Under the pieces are notes generated by a model that saw only the letters and a list, made by a program, of their open reading frames with translations, made no database searches and was not told where the DNA came from. Shown piece after piece: positions 1 to 12,100 of a stretch of DNA of 64,000 nt. Numbering within the stretch: position 1 is the first letter of the stretch; each line of letters opens with the position of its first letter. The position numbers and the translations under genes were made by a program. The stretch is from Notospermus geniculatus (lineage: Eukaryota > Nemertea > Pilidiophora > Heteronemertea > Lineidae): positions 455,889 through 519,888 of the forward strand of contig NMRB01000026.1 in the NCBI GenBank assembly GCA_002633025.1. The letters are read 5' to 3'.

Positions 1-291
1 TACCCAACTAGCAGTTGTTTATTTGTATTGTAGCTTTGAAATTTAGCCACAGTTGGACTAAGTCTTTGCATTAACTGGATTTTGGCTTCCTCTTTCCATA
101 TGGAGTATGGGTGAAGGAAGGAACTAAGTAGGCCTATACAAGTCCTTGGAAGAGTGATTACTTTGATTCTCTTCAGCAAACTTTAGGCCTGTCTACCACA
201 ATATCCATATTCCACACTTCAGGAATTTCTCGTCCTCTAGATGACATCTTTATTCCTCACAGAAAGCGAACGTCTATTCTTTCTTTTACAG

Positions 292-1312
292 AAGCGATTG
301 CCAAAACTGCTGACAAACAGTGGGACAGCTTCTATCAGATACATCAAAACCGCTTCTTTAAAGATCGCCACTGGTTGTTCACGGAATTCGCCGAACTTGC
401 TCCGAATGTGTCCCTAGAGGGTGTTCCTGAACGTCATCTTGGATCTCATGAAGGCAGTGTTGATGGTGGAGCTTCTGTCACATCCAGTGATGTAAAAATG
501 CTTGTCACAGAACCTAATATAGATATCAACGAGAGTACTGAGAAAAATACCGAAACTGATTGGAGCAGGGCACAAACAAAGAAAAAACTGACTCCAGACC
601 AAGCAGCAGATGATGAAGAATTGTCCTATCCTGGTGCTGGGTCAACTTACAGGATATTTGAGGTAAGCTTGGTAATTGGCATCCTGAGAGCATCAGGGGT
701 TCTTAGCGCTGGCTCCCTTCGTCACTGTCCGTGGTGATGAAGGGAGCCAGCGCTAATAACCCCTGATGTTCTCAGGATGGGTAATTGGTGAAATGCAGGA
801 TATATACCATAACTTTGATGTACATGTACGTTGGTTTCCATGGCGCTGCTGATGCGAAGTCTACATTTCTGTCTGTTTCCTCTTCAGATTGGATGTGGCG
901 CAGGAAACACCGTCTTCCCCGTCCTACAGACGAATAAGTGAGNATCTGTACATGCACGTGTATGTTTGCCCAGAAGTTGTGGAACTGGCATAATCCTGGA
1001 GAATTCTGCTGGTGATCATGGGAAATCAACAGAGTCATAGAGTGTAGACAGTTTTGCAAATTTGTGAAGGGAAGAGGACAAGCACGTTTGGTCATTTCAT
1101 AGAGCAGAGCACATTTTTATCCTGCACTGACTTTTAAAATTGATCTGTTACACCTTCCTATCTTTTCAGATGAACTTCGCACGTTGTTCACATCTGCTGG
1201 TTTGGTTGAAGAACAGAATATGATCGATCGACGGTTACAAGTCAATAGAGGGCGCCAGTTGAAGATGTATCGTGTCTGGATCCAGTGCAAATACGTCAAA
1301 CCTCTGAGCTGA
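292..1312 (+). CDS. METTL2: METTL2/METTL8-type tRNA m3C methyltransferase, 3' part, internally incomplete
   Basis: Three exons are visible: 292-662, 888-937 and 1170-1312 (stop TGA at 1310-1312), all with AG/GT borders. Exon one encodes [19 protein letters not shown], the N-terminal signature of METTL2/METTL8 enzymes, followed by an acidic, poorly conserved linker. Exon two encodes [11 protein letters not shown], the SAM-binding motif I of class I methyltransferases. The last exon encodes the family C-terminus ([19 protein letters not shown]). Known family role: N3-methylation of C32 in the anticodon loop of tRNA-Thr/Ser/Arg species, in the cytosol (METTL2) or mitochondrion (METTL8). The exons for SAM motifs II-IV, roughly 150 residues, are absent. 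A single N at 943, five bases into the donor of exon two, marks where they were lost, so this is an assembly gap rather than a pseudogene. The start codon lies before the window. The call is strong for the family; METTL2 versus METTL8 is not decidable. Confidence 0.9.
680..779. mobile_element. 100-bp foldback MITE in a METTL2 intron with 9-bp target duplication
   Basis: Almost the whole element is one inverted repeat: the left arm begins CATCCTGAGA and the right arm ends TCTCAGGATG, with a loop of about five bases near 725-730. It is flanked by a perfect 9-bp direct repeat GGTAATTGG at 671-679 and 780-788. A 9-bp target duplication with long arms fits a Mutator-like (MULE) non-autonomous element. 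It sits 17 bases after the splice donor of the first visible METTL2 exon. A transcript would fold into a stem of about 45 bp, so small-RNA production is conceivable. Confidence 0.85.
943..943. other. Single-N gap that removes METTL2 exons
   Basis: One N stands directly after the donor GTGAG of the SAM-motif exon. Only about 230 bases separate it from the C-terminal exon, although the family needs roughly 150 more residues between them. The N therefore stands for missing sequence, not one ambiguous base. Confidence 0.8.
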
Positions 1313-1800
1313 AAACTTCCAACAATGTCATATTGAACTTTTGAACAGCCACCATGTACTTTGGTTTATTTCTAGCTTCAAACAGAGTGACTTTGCTTTT
1401 CTTACAAACATCGCGGTCATATTCAATTCCATCTTCAAAACATGTTCAGTCACACCTTCAAAATCGTGACTTCCATCCAAGGAATTACATCATCTGTAAT
1501 GACAGCACAAGTGTCAGAATTTGTGTGTAATGGTATAAAGAGTGGAAGTCACTATTCAAAAATTTGTCCAAACTTTCAGATTTTAGGCTAAATGTTGTGA
1601 AAAAAAGGCAATGTAATGCACCAATAGCCACAGAAGCAGCTCCGTCAAATCACCATGTACAACACTGCGAGAGTTTAGGGACTTCAGCTACCTTTAAACT
1701 GTTACTGAAAGTTGTGATTGAGCATCAGCAGGGGTGGAGTGGGGGTACAAGGGGGGGGGGGCCGGTCTTGGTGGTGGGGGTGGGGTGGGGCAACAACACC
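1313..1800 (+). other. METTL2 3' UTR and flank with a G-rich tract
   Basis: The sequence after the METTL2 stop is AT-rich and shows no coding signal. At 1736-1799 a G-rich tract holds several runs of four or more G separated by short spacers, compatible with G-quadruplex folding on the + strand. No clear AATAAA polyadenylation signal close to the stop was found. Confidence 0.5.
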
Positions 1801-1949
1801 GAGGCTTGATTGTCTTTATCCTATCATTGGTAAGGATGATGGATCGTATGGAACAACCATAGCTTCTATCGGCTTAAGCATTTGATCCACACTTAAAGGA
1901 AGCGTTACTTTCTTTGCTCTTTAATCCAGGTCACACCAAGTGGCAGCCA

Positions 1950-3010
1950 TCTTGAATTTCTCAAAACAATTGTTGATTTCCGATCAGCAGCATCTGGATC
2001 CTCTTGTTCCAATCGAGTTATTAATTCTGCTAGGACATGTCAGTGAGATGTTTCATTTGTCTTTGACAATTGTCTTTTTAGTTCCCATCAGATTTCCTGC
2101 ACTTGTTTGTTGTGGGAGATCCCTCTTGTCTAGTTCAGCTACAGTTTTGCCTACATGGGTGAAAGACGTCTTTAAAATACCAGAAACTCCTTCATATGAG
2201 GTTCTGGTCCTCATTGTTCTTGTTGACATCATGGTATCACTGTTCTTACGAGCAGTTCCGTCACATTTCCTGTACTCGCTTGACTGAGGAGATGAGTCTT
2301 GTGTAGCAGCGCTGTAATTTTATCCACATGCATGACAGTTTTCCTTGTCTAATTGTAAAAGTTGACGGTCGTGTTGTTATTTTCAGATCAGCAGTATCTG
2401 GATCCTCTTGTTCCAATCGAATGGTGAATCCTGCTAGGACATGTCAGTGAGATGTTCCATTTGTCTTTGGCAATTGTCTTTTTAGTTCCCATCAGATTTC
2501 CTGCACTTGTTTGATGTGGGAAATCCCTCTTGTGTAGTACAGCTGCAGTTTCACCTAAGACGTCTTTAAAATATGTACCAGACACTTCTTCATTATGAGG
2601 TTCTGGTCCTCATTGTTGATATCATGGTACCTCTTTCTTTAAGAACAGAGATACCATGATGATGTCTCTGTTCTTAAAGAGCAGCGATACCATGGTATGG
2701 TATCTCTGTTCTTAAAGCACAGAGATGCCATGATATCAACAATGACGACAAGAACCTCATGCGAAATTCTTTCTGGTATTTTATTTTAAATACAAGCAGC
2801 CCCATCAGATTTCCTGTACTCGCTTGACTGAGGAAATTAGTCTTGTGTGGTACAGCTATAGTTTTATCTACATGCATGACAGTTGTCCATGTCTCATTGT
2901 AAAAGTTGACGGTCGTGTAGGACAGCTATAGTTTTATCTACATGCATGAAGTTGTCCATGTCCCATTGTAAAAGCTGATGGTTGTGTATGGTATTACAGC
3001 GTCAGTTTTA
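1950..3010. repeat. Diverged tandem repeat block between METTL2 and TLK
   Basis: The stretch around 1982-2105 (containing CATCTGGATCCTCTTGTTCC) returns at about 2387-2515, some 405 bases later, with scattered substitutions. The stretch around 2265-2350 (containing TACTCGCTTGACTGAGGA) returns at about 2817-2920, and its end recurs a third time to about 2990. Between them (2640-2760) are short repeated words built on TACCATG and TGTCTCTGTTCTTAAAG in both orientations. No reading frame is conserved between units, so this is a non-coding, slowly decaying repeat array. Confidence 0.75.
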
Positions 3011-3029
3011 CCTCCATGCAGTTGTGAAT

Positions 3030-4870
3030 CCGTACTCCGGAGCAGGGGGTATTTGCGCAAGAAGAGGGTAGGGTCAGGGGTATGTAGTCTGGGGAGAGGT
3101 CAATGAGTACTCAATGGGGGGGGGGGACATATGGAAGTTTGCTCAAAGAGGGTGGGCAGATAGTATGCCCAGTGTGGTATACTGGCAGGATGTGGGAGAA
3201 CTGAAGAAGTACTCAATGGGGGAGGGGGGAGACGAGCACATAAAAGTTTACTCACTGTTTGCTCAAAGAGAGGGGGGGGGGCAAGTGGGTAGTATACCCA
3301 GGGAAAACTGAATAGGTACTCACAGAGGGGTGGTAGGTGGAGCAAATGGGAGTGTATTCGCCATTTTGCTGAAATAGAGGGTAAAGCGTTGATCACTGCT
3401 AATGGATCTGGTCTGATTCCGGTCCGTTGCCCCGAGATTTCCAGTACGACAACGCAGAAGTCCATTTGATTGATATTTCTATGGACATAGGCCTTAAAGT
3501 GGGGCAGGCCGCCTCCTTTAATTTCTTGACCACCTTGATAAAATTTTCACCACCTCGTTGAAAGATTCCGTTTCAATATCAGGAATCCTCCACGCAGAAT
3601 GCTGGTATGTATGTACCAGCATTCTCCATAGGCCTGTAAGTGGGGCAGGTCGCCTCCTTTAAATTCTTTACTACCTTGATAAAATTTTCTTTCACCTCAT
3701 TGAAAGATTCCGTTTCAATATCAGGAATACTCCACAAAGACTCTCCTCGCAGTCGCTCCTTTGCATTTTAATAGTCAAACAGTTCAATTGATGAGCTTGT
3801 CAATGAGTGGACAACGATCGTAGATAACAAGTTGATGAACGATCGTAGATAACAAGTTGATGAAATGTAGCAGTTACACTGAGACAACTCCAAGACCCTA
3901 TAGTAATGTCTCTGCCATTCGCTCAAAAAGAGGAGGTGGTGTTTGGGGCATGTAAGTAGTATACTCAGTGTACACTGGCACGGTGTGGGGAAACTGAATA
4001 AGTACTCATGGGGGGGGNNNNNNNNNNNNNNNNNNNNNNNNNNGCATATGGAAGTTTACTCTCCTTTTGCTCAAAAAGAGGGTGGGCAAATAGTTGGTAT
4101 ACCCAGTGTATACTTGCAGGGTTTCAATTTGTGAGGGAAAACTGAATAGTTACTCTCAAAATGGGAGGTGGAGCATATGGGGTGTATTCGCCATTTGCTG
4201 AAATAGAGGGTAAAGTGTTGATCACTGCTAACGGATCTGGTCCGATTCCAGTCCGTTGCCACTCGATTTCCGAATACGACAACTTAGAAGTCCATTTGAT
4301 TGATATTGATATGGACGTATGCCAGTGATTGACGTTGGGTATGTATGTAGCAGCATTCTCCATAGGCCTTTAAGTGGGGCAGGCCGCCTCCTTTAAATTC
4401 TTGACCACCTTGATAAAATTTTCTTTCACCTTGTTGAAAGATTCCGTTTCAATATCAGGATTAATCGATAAGCACTCCTCGCAGTTGCTCCTTTGCCCTG
4501 TAACAGACAAGCAATTAATCGAAGCAAAAAAATGTTCTTTCACTCATTGGATTCAGTTTCAATATCAGAATTAATCCATGCAGACACTCCTTGCAGTCAC
4601 TCCTTTGCACTTTAACACTCAGTTGATGAGCTGTCAATAAGTGGACAGTGATCATAGATAACAGGTTGATGAAATGTACTGCTTACTTACTTACACTGAG
4701 TCAACTCCAAGAGCATATAATAGTGTCCCTGGCATCCACTCAGAAATAGGAGGCAGGAGTTTGGGGCATGTGGGTGGTATACTTAGTACTCAGTGTATAA
4801 TTCAAAGGGCTTGAGGAACTTGCCATACACTCAAAGGGTTTGGGAAGGGAGTATGCTTGTATTACACTGA
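3030..4870. repeat. Long-period repeat with G-homopolymer-bearing subunits
   Basis: A module of about 100-120 bases recurs near 3105, 3215, 3905, 4044 and 4740, marked by poly-G runs, CATATGGAAGTTT and CAGTGTATAC-like words. A longer unit (about 3303-3600, then 4137-4460) repeats with a period near 830 bases. A gap of 26 N lies at 4018-4043, directly after a poly-G run, which is where sequencing of this array would be expected to stall. Confidence 0.7.
4018..4043. other. Assembly gap, 26 N
   Basis: A run of N following a GGGGGGG tract inside the repeat block. Confidence 0.99.
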
Positions 4871-5477
4871 AACATAATGGGGGGGGGGGCTTGTATTGTT
4901 TTACATGGATGCATTTGTGGAGCTAAAGATAAGGAACAGTGATCACAGTGTTTGGTACCTTCCTTGATTTTACCCAACAAACTGGTACATTGTATTTGTT
5001 ACTTTATCAGTCAGTGATGATTGTTACATGGTTGAAGGTGTGGCTTGAATCTGGATTTAAATCTTCTTGTAGCAGAACTCTTCATCAAGCATTGTTGAAT
5101 AAACAAAGTCACTAAAACCAACTAAGAGTCACCATACATAAGTATTTTGTTACAACTCAATATTGCTGATTTAATGTTTTGTATGCTGTGACTCGATATG
5201 TAATTTATTTATGTTACATTGGAACGACTGAGTCTGATGTTGAGGAGCTTTGGAAGCTAATGAATGAATGAAGCAATGTGTAAATGAATAAATAAAATTC
5301 ATGTCCAAGTCTTTTAGTTGTCTTTTCCTGTCTAACTTTTCAGTTAAATCATCAGATTGGAGGCAGAGTGAGAGAGTGCATTCAAATCCAACAGAGATTG
5401 AGTTCTCCTCTGAGTACCCAGTACAGAATCTAATTTTGACCCTCTCCCATTCCCCTCAGTCAGACAGGCACAAAATT
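4871..5477. other. Intergenic sequence, nothing recognised
   Basis: AT-rich sequence without a supported gene. AATAAA words occur near 5098 and 5282-5292 and could be polyadenylation signals of an upstream transcript, but nothing ties them to METTL2. Confidence 0.5.
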
Positions 5478-5645
5478 ACAGTGAAACGTCTCAATTAAGG
5501 ACACCTTCGGGACTGACAATGCTGTCCTTAATTGAGAGGTGTCCTGATTACAGAGGCCAAAATGAACAGAAGTGAAGGTTTGAGAATGAAATTTAATTGG
5601 GGTGTCCTCAATATGAAGGTGTCCACTAAAGGAGGTTCCAATGTG
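5478..5645. mobile_element. MITE of the GGAACCTC family
   Basis: The left end TACAGTGAAACGTCTCAATT and the right end GGAGGTTCCAATGTGG are imperfect inverted repeats. Internal words AAGGACACC, GAGAGGTGTCC and GGTGTCC recur in both orientations. The same family is seen near 17085-17180, 27806-28123 and 48768-48850. The consensus end seems to be close to TACAGTGGAACCTCTCTATT. The superfamily is not assigned. Confidence 0.65.
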
Positions 5646-6339
5646 GTGAGTTCTTATATGATTGGGTGACAAATCAGGGGGTGACTGAATTGGCCAAGAA
5701 GGGCAATCGATTTCCCAACACCAGAGCTAGATTTCCCAACTTCCTCAAACATAGAACCTGACTTGTCACATGATGGACTGGCATTACCCACCTGATCAGA
5801 ATCATGACAATACCTAATTCTATCGATTTATGATGTTCTAATCACGTCAATTGCCACATGGAGTTCTAGAGTGAACTGAGCATGCTGATGTGGCATGCCA
5901 CCCACTGTTGAGTCAGGCCAGAGAGAGAGAGCCACTGCCAAACGAGCAGTGGCCTTGAATAAACTAAAAAAAATTGATCATTTACTTATAATCAATTCAT
6001 ACCACGGTACATTTCTCAAATATCAATGTTTTTAAAGAAAATTTGCTCATTTTCATTGACGTTTCTCATAGCCCAAGTTTTGACAAGCCTGCCACATGTT
6101 GCATGTTTGTAAACAGAAGCACGTGTTAGTTCCAGGAAGGTCTTCCTGGTATCACGTGGTGCAGAATAACGGATGCATTGATTGGATAAGAATTGCCCAG
6201 GTCATTAAGATAACCCAATCAAGTGACATCTAGCATATGGCGTTCGGTAATTTTCCTTAGATTGCAGGGGAATTTCCATAGAATTGAATGAGCAGTACTG
6301 CAGGACTATTTTTTACCATATTTTGATGAAATGCGAGCG
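5646..6339. other. Intergenic sequence upstream of the TLK promoter
   Basis: No gene, tRNA or clear transposon end was recognised here. A short GA run (GAGAGAGAGAG) lies near 5920. Confidence 0.4.
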
Positions 6340-6684
6340 ATTCTAGTGTAAAAATCGGCGTATTTAGTACTCCGAAAAATTTCCCGGAATACCACGTTCC
6401 GCTCGGGAGCAGAACGGCGCGCAAGTGACGTCACGAGAACACAACAAAGTTTAGGCCAGTCGGACCTGCCAAAATACGCGGATTAGAACCCTTCGGGGCC
6501 CGTGTATGACTGCAGATCACCCTATTTACAGCAAGATTGAAACCTATCGGTGTTGCATCCCAATTTTGCTGCCTCAATACGGCGCAGATTATGAGTAAAT
6601 TGACTCCGACGGTGTCCAACTCCTCTGGATCACCTGCGCCATCTTGGAATATCACGTCTCTCTCGCGGAGTCCTGCTCGGGAAG
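6340..6684 (+). promoter_or_regulatory. Probable TLK promoter and non-coding first exon
   Basis: This stretch is much richer in C, G and CpG than its surroundings. It holds a perfect CRE/ATF site TGACGTCA at 6426-6433. It ends in CTGCTCGGGAAG followed by a good splice donor GTGAGG at 6685. The first TLK coding exon begins with an acceptor at 9145, 11 bases before its ATG, so an upstream untranslated exon must exist, and this is the best candidate on the + strand. Transcript data would be needed to place the start site. Confidence 0.5.
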
Positions 6685-8870
6685 GTGAGGGTTAAAAATG
6701 TCAAAATTACACCAGTTGTCGGCCGAATATAACCGAGATCTCTGACCAGACGAAGGAGAAATACTTATTCTGTTGTTTGAGAACATAAAATAAGCTGATC
6801 TTTCGGCACATTTTGAGAAAAGTGGTTTTCTTGGATGTAAACAGTCCACCTCCCACCCCCAATTTGCTGCGTAGGTGGTATCTTCCATGATCTCCCAACA
6901 AGGTGATGCTGGACAAAAATGCATCAAGTTGAAAAATGTTCACACCCTTGACATCTCTCATGGAGAATCAAGTTCCTTTTCTGTCTCATAAATTGGCCTG
7001 AGTCACGTTTGCTGTTGAGATTTTGTAAGTTGACATTTGTACTGCGTTACTTTTTGGACATTTTTTGCTGTGGGGTGTTCTCACTCAACACATGTGATGG
7101 TGGTTTTTGCACTCAGCCAGCTGCCTAACCTCCATTTCATGATTTAATTTGTCTGCCTGATGGCAGGTGGCTTTCTGCAAGAGCATGTCCAGGGTGGATC
7201 CATCAAAGAATAAACAGCCCACCTGGCCTGTTGAGATTAAAATTGGTGGTCCATTGGGAAGCCATTTCCAAATGTCAAAATTTCCTGGTGTGCTTCAAAG
7301 ATTTTCCGAAAAAAGGAAGAAGCCCAGGCTGGTTCCCCCCTTAAATTTTCCGGTGCATGTGTTGCGTTATTGCGTCAAAGTCAATTTAGGGTTGACACAC
7401 ACATGCTGGTTCATTGATTGTAGGTCTTGTGATGTGGGTCCGGTTGGAAACAATTTACATGACTATGATACGACTCTCTCCTCATCCTAACCTACCTGGA
7501 CCAGTGGTAGTCCTAGGACACGGTCCAGCTGTTCTGCTGACATGACTGTCACAATCGCTATCATGAATTTTGAATATTCTCTTTCCCGTGCTACACCACG
7601 AAATTGTCCTAAGAAGATTCACCACTGACTGCTACATTACATTCTTGACGTGTCAGTGTTGTCATGGCAGTCTGCTCGGCTCGTCCTCTCAACATGATGC
7701 AACTATAACCAACGTCAATTGTCACCAAACTTGTTGTGTGAAGTCCACTAGGCCTAGTTTACCTGACATTACTTTTGCAGAGAGCATCCATTTTGACCTT
7801 GTTTTGGCAATTGATTTCAATTGTATCTAAAGCTAAATCAAATGTATGATGATGTACACAGTGTACATGCTTTTGTTGTGGGTTTTGACATGGAAAATAT
7901 ACCTGTACCGGAGTAGCAAGGTTATCTGAACTGTCCTGAGATATTCTTATTGACAAACTTATCATTGTTGTCCCTGAAGATTTCTGTTTCGAAACATCAG
8001 AGAGTGGACAGAGTTGTGAAGTTTCAGTGTTAGTTTCGGACATCATGGAAATCAACTGACCTCTAAGGCTAATTACATGGAGTTGAAACAATTGTTAGTG
8101 GTAATTAATCCAAAGGCAGGCCTGTGCAAAACCCTAGTCAGGTGGTGATCCCTGTTGGCCTAGATCGCTGATAGCATTGGGTAATTTTCCACGATTTGGT
8201 GGCACCTGCCTAATCCTGATTGGAATACCTGTATGCTAAACTGTGTCATTCATAAAGTGTTAATATTTCTCTCTTCCTCATTCTGTGCATGTAGACGTGT
8301 TACTGTTTTTTCTGGTCTTTGGTCATACCCTGATTTTCTTGCAAGGTTTGTCAGTTTGTTCGAAGATGAAAAGGGATACCATAGGTATGAGAATTATCTG
8401 TGACTTTGAGGTGTCAAGCTTTACAAATTCCAGTTTTTAAACTGTTCCTGTAATCCTCACCCCTGTCAGTGTCATGCCTCTGGAACAGACCACATTCAGC
8501 GGGTCACTTTAAAAATTGACATTGTCTTGTTTGTTTCCTGTTACTATGACACCTGCATTTGTTTCCATGGACCCCTGTTCAGTTTTGGTCTCTGGTGAAG
8601 TGGGTACAGTACTAAGTTTGCCGTTGGCTTATGGGTAGATGATGGATTTCTGTGGTCAAATCGTTTGTAAGCTACATTTACCTGAATTATTGCCAAAATA
8701 AACTCTTTCATGTGAACCTGGAGAACTGCTGCTACTGGGAGGTGCTGTGAGCGGTTGGACCTCTTTTTGACGTTTTGTCCCTTGTCAAGGATGTCTTGAC
8801 GCAATGTTGTTGCATTGCTTTTACATCTTCGATTCTACCGCTCACAATGCCACCTATTGGCATTGGGATA
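6685..8870 (+). other. Likely first intron of TLK, no gene recognised
   Basis: Plain AT-rich sequence with no supported exon, RNA gene or clear transposon border. If the promoter call is right this is intron 1. Confidence 0.4.
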
Positions 8871-9045
8871 CAGGTGCGGATCCAGGGGGAGCACACCCGG
8901 CCCGTGCCCCCTCTATTTTGTGGAAAATCTTAAAAATTGACCGGGAAATTTCGAAATTTTGAAAAGATGTTAAAATTTGACCGAGGTTTTCCATGATGTG
9001 GGCGGGCTGTGCCCCCTCTTTCCCATGATTCTGGATCCGCACCTG
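8871..9045. mobile_element. Small hAT-like MITE with CAGGTGCGGATCC ends
   Basis: The left end CAGGTGCGGATCCAG and the right end CTGGATCCGCACCTG are perfect inverted repeats enclosing about 175 bp. This CAG-G-GCGGATCC type of end is common in non-autonomous hAT elements. An imperfect 8-bp flank pair (TGGGATAC and TGGGATGC) is possible if the border is shifted by one base, so the target duplication is uncertain. A related element lies at 38170-38328 and 53794-53951. Confidence 0.7.
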
Positions 9046-9155
9046 GGATGCAACGTAGAGCGTGTTCCTCATGGATATGGATGTGGTTTCGGGAGGAGCT
9101 AAATGTATCCCATCACATCACTTACATCCAATTTCTCTTTCCAGGGATTGCCGGT

Positions 9156-12100
9156 ATGATGGACAATATGCACCCTGTACAATTAGATCCAAGAAAACAA
9201 GAATTATTGGAGGCAAGAATATTTGGAGGAAAGGTGAGATCATCCAAAATCTCCTGATGTAGCGCGTCAGATACAAGTCTTATGTGGTCGCTGCCTAGTG
9301 TAGATGGCAGCACCAATGGTGAACCAGAATGGTGAGACATTGGTGTCAGCAGATGGGGATGCGGGTCCATGAACGACATTATTCACAAGTGGCAGAGTTT
9401 GTTGTGCGGTGTGGTAGGGGTTTCTTAGGTAGTTACTCCCAATTTCATGTAGTCTGTTTTTGAATTCTACTAAATAAAATGTGTATTCCATTTCTTTAGT
9501 TTCAGACGTTGAACAGTCAAGGCGGCGGCTATTCCACGCCACAGATCCCAGTGTCGGAGAATTCTAATACGAGTGTTGCAAGCGTGGAGTCGCACAGTGG
9601 CGAAGAGGCCAGTGTAAGTAGTTAGAAAGTCTCTCGAACTTCAAGAGCATGACAGTTGTCACCTCTTAAAAGTAATGTATCAGTGCACCTCAGATGATGA
9701 TAACCCATTATTAGGCGCCAGACAAGTATAAATTAGGTCAGCTTTTTTTCCCAGTGCTTTTCACTTTTTTACCATATCTTGTTTTTTTGCTCAAATGACA
9801 AAAAGAAAAAGTTGAAGATAAAGTGAACAAGTGATGTTTATTTTGTAGCTTATAACACTGGCTACATGATACAACTGGAGCCGAGGTTAGATTTTGTTGT
9901 TGTTGTTGTCGGTTGCCTCTGTGACGGCCGGAAATCACACGGGCGGGTTTGGGCTATATGGGATTATGCAGGCTTGGGCGGGTTTGGGCGATATGGCGCC
10001 TAATGGGTTAAACAGGAAGTCAATTTCCAGAAACTTAGCAAATTTTCGACCCCAAGCAGGGTCTTCTTCAGGCTGGCACTTTCAAGTCGAGCTACCAGAA
10101 GTGTAATGAGCTGGATCCCAACCTTGCAAGTAAATCTGATAAGAAACCCTGTGCAAACAGGTGTGGAAAGAAATACTGTAAAGCAGGAAAATTTCGCGTG
10201 CAGGAAATTTTCGCGAATTTCGCGAGAGTGTACGAGTCGCGAAAATTTCCTCTCGCGAATATGAGTACACGCAAGTGATAAATACGGTCCGTGAAAAAAA
10301 ACTGAAAAAAGTGGCAGAGACTCGCGAAAATATCCTGCCGTGAATATGTCTATAATTCTTGATTCGCGAAAATTTCCAGCCGCGAAATTATCTTGCTTTA
10401 CAGTAGTTGAATAGAAACAAAGCCCCATTGTTGAGTGCTGAAGCTAATTGAAGACCTGTAAAACAGAAACAGAGAATGATTAGTACAGGTGTGATTTGGA
10501 AGAGAGTCATATAAATTATGGCTTGTGTAATTAGTGAGTAAACGAAGAGACAAAAGAGGCAATAGAGCTGCTAACTGCACACTCCAAAAAACCAAAAGTA
10601 GGGAATCAGCCCGGGGGGTCACTCCCCAAGACCTCAGATGCATGGTAAGAGAGTCAGTACTGTTGTCAGTGACATCAGGTTGGAAACTGCCAAATGATGT
10701 CCTTGTTTTTGCAGACCCCGGAGAAAAGTCGTACGCCCTCTGGGAACGAGAGAAAACGTAAAAGAAAAGCTGCTGACGGAGATTCTGGGAACGGAAAAAA
10801 TCACCGTGGGGAAGGTGGCACGAAGAAAATAAGTGAATATTTTAAGGTGAGTTTCACGATTTCTGGCCAATCTTGCAGAACAACTTCTGGTTGCTACATG
10901 TAAGAGCTTGGGTCTCCAGGCCCCTGGACGCATCAAGGTCCCCACCTCACTGGAGTTAACAGTCCCTGGCAGGCATCATGCAAGTTCAGTCTTCATATAA
11001 TGAGATGTATTTTGGTTTCACTTTCAGCATCCACAGTCCCCGCAACAAGCTATGAACATGTTAGGACTACCGTTGGTACAGCCAACTCAAAATAACAGCA
11101 TGAATAGCTGTCTGTCTACTGACTTCACACGATTCCAACAACAGCCTTGTCAAATAACAAATAAACAAATACAGGTTGGTGAACTTTCTGATTGGAGTTT
11201 AATACCTTATCTGGAACCATCTTCCTGTGTTTNGGGAGGAGCTAAATGTATCCCATCACATCCCTTACATCCAATTTCTCTTTTCAGGGATTGCCGGTAT
11301 GATGGACAATATGCACCCTGTACAATTAGATCCAAGAAAACAAGAATTATTGGAGGCAAGAATATTTGGAGGAAAGGTGAGATCATCCAAAATCTTCTGA
11401 TGTAGCGCGTCAGATACAAGTCTTATGTGGTCGGAGCCTAGTGTAGATGGCAGCACTGATCATGGTGAGCCAGAATGGTGAGACATTGGTGTCAGCAGAT
11501 GGGGATGCGGGGCCATGAATGGCATTATTCACAAGTGGCAGAGTTTGTTGTGCGGTGTGGTAGGGGTTTCTTAGGTAGTTACTCCCAATTTGATGTAGTC
11601 TGTTATTGAATTCTACTAAATGTGTATTCCATTTCTTTAGTTTCAGACACTGAACAGTCAAGGCGGCGGCTATTCCACGCCACAGATCCCAGTGTCGGAG
11701 AATTCTAATACAAGTGTTGCAAGCGTGGAGTCGCACAGTGGTGAAGAGGCCAGTGTAAGTAGTTAGAAAGTCTCTCGAACTTCAAGAGTATGACAGTCGT
11801 CATCTCTTAGAAGTAATGTATCAGTGCACCTCAGATGATGATACACAGGAAGTCAATTTCCAGAATCTTAGCAAATTTTCGACCCCAACCGGGGTCTTCT
11901 TCAGGCTGGCACTTTCAAGTCGAGCAACCAGAAGTGTAATGAGCTGGATCCCAACCTTACAAGAATCTGAAATAAAGAAACCCTGTGCAAACAGGTGTGG
12001 AACAAATATTTGAATAGAAAGCAAAGCCCCATTGTTGAGTGCTGGAGCTAATTGAAGACCTGTAAAACAGAAACAGAGTATGATTAGTACAGGTGTGATT

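Larger units (their letters stand above)
9089..11232 (+). repeat. TLK 5' exon block, haplotype copy A
   Basis: This block holds TLK coding exons 1-4 and is repeated, with small differences, at 11234-12850. It begins at GGGAGGAGCTAAATG near 9089 and stops at the N at 11233 in the middle of intron 4. It carries two MITEs (9703-10008 and 10176-10403) that the other copy lacks. Coding differences from copy B are silent. Confidence 0.85.

Noticed and set aside
7167-8091. Open frames of about 100 codons between 7.1 and 8.1 kb
   Set aside because: No family resemblance, no consistent splice sites and no codon pattern; treated as chance frames in intron sequence.
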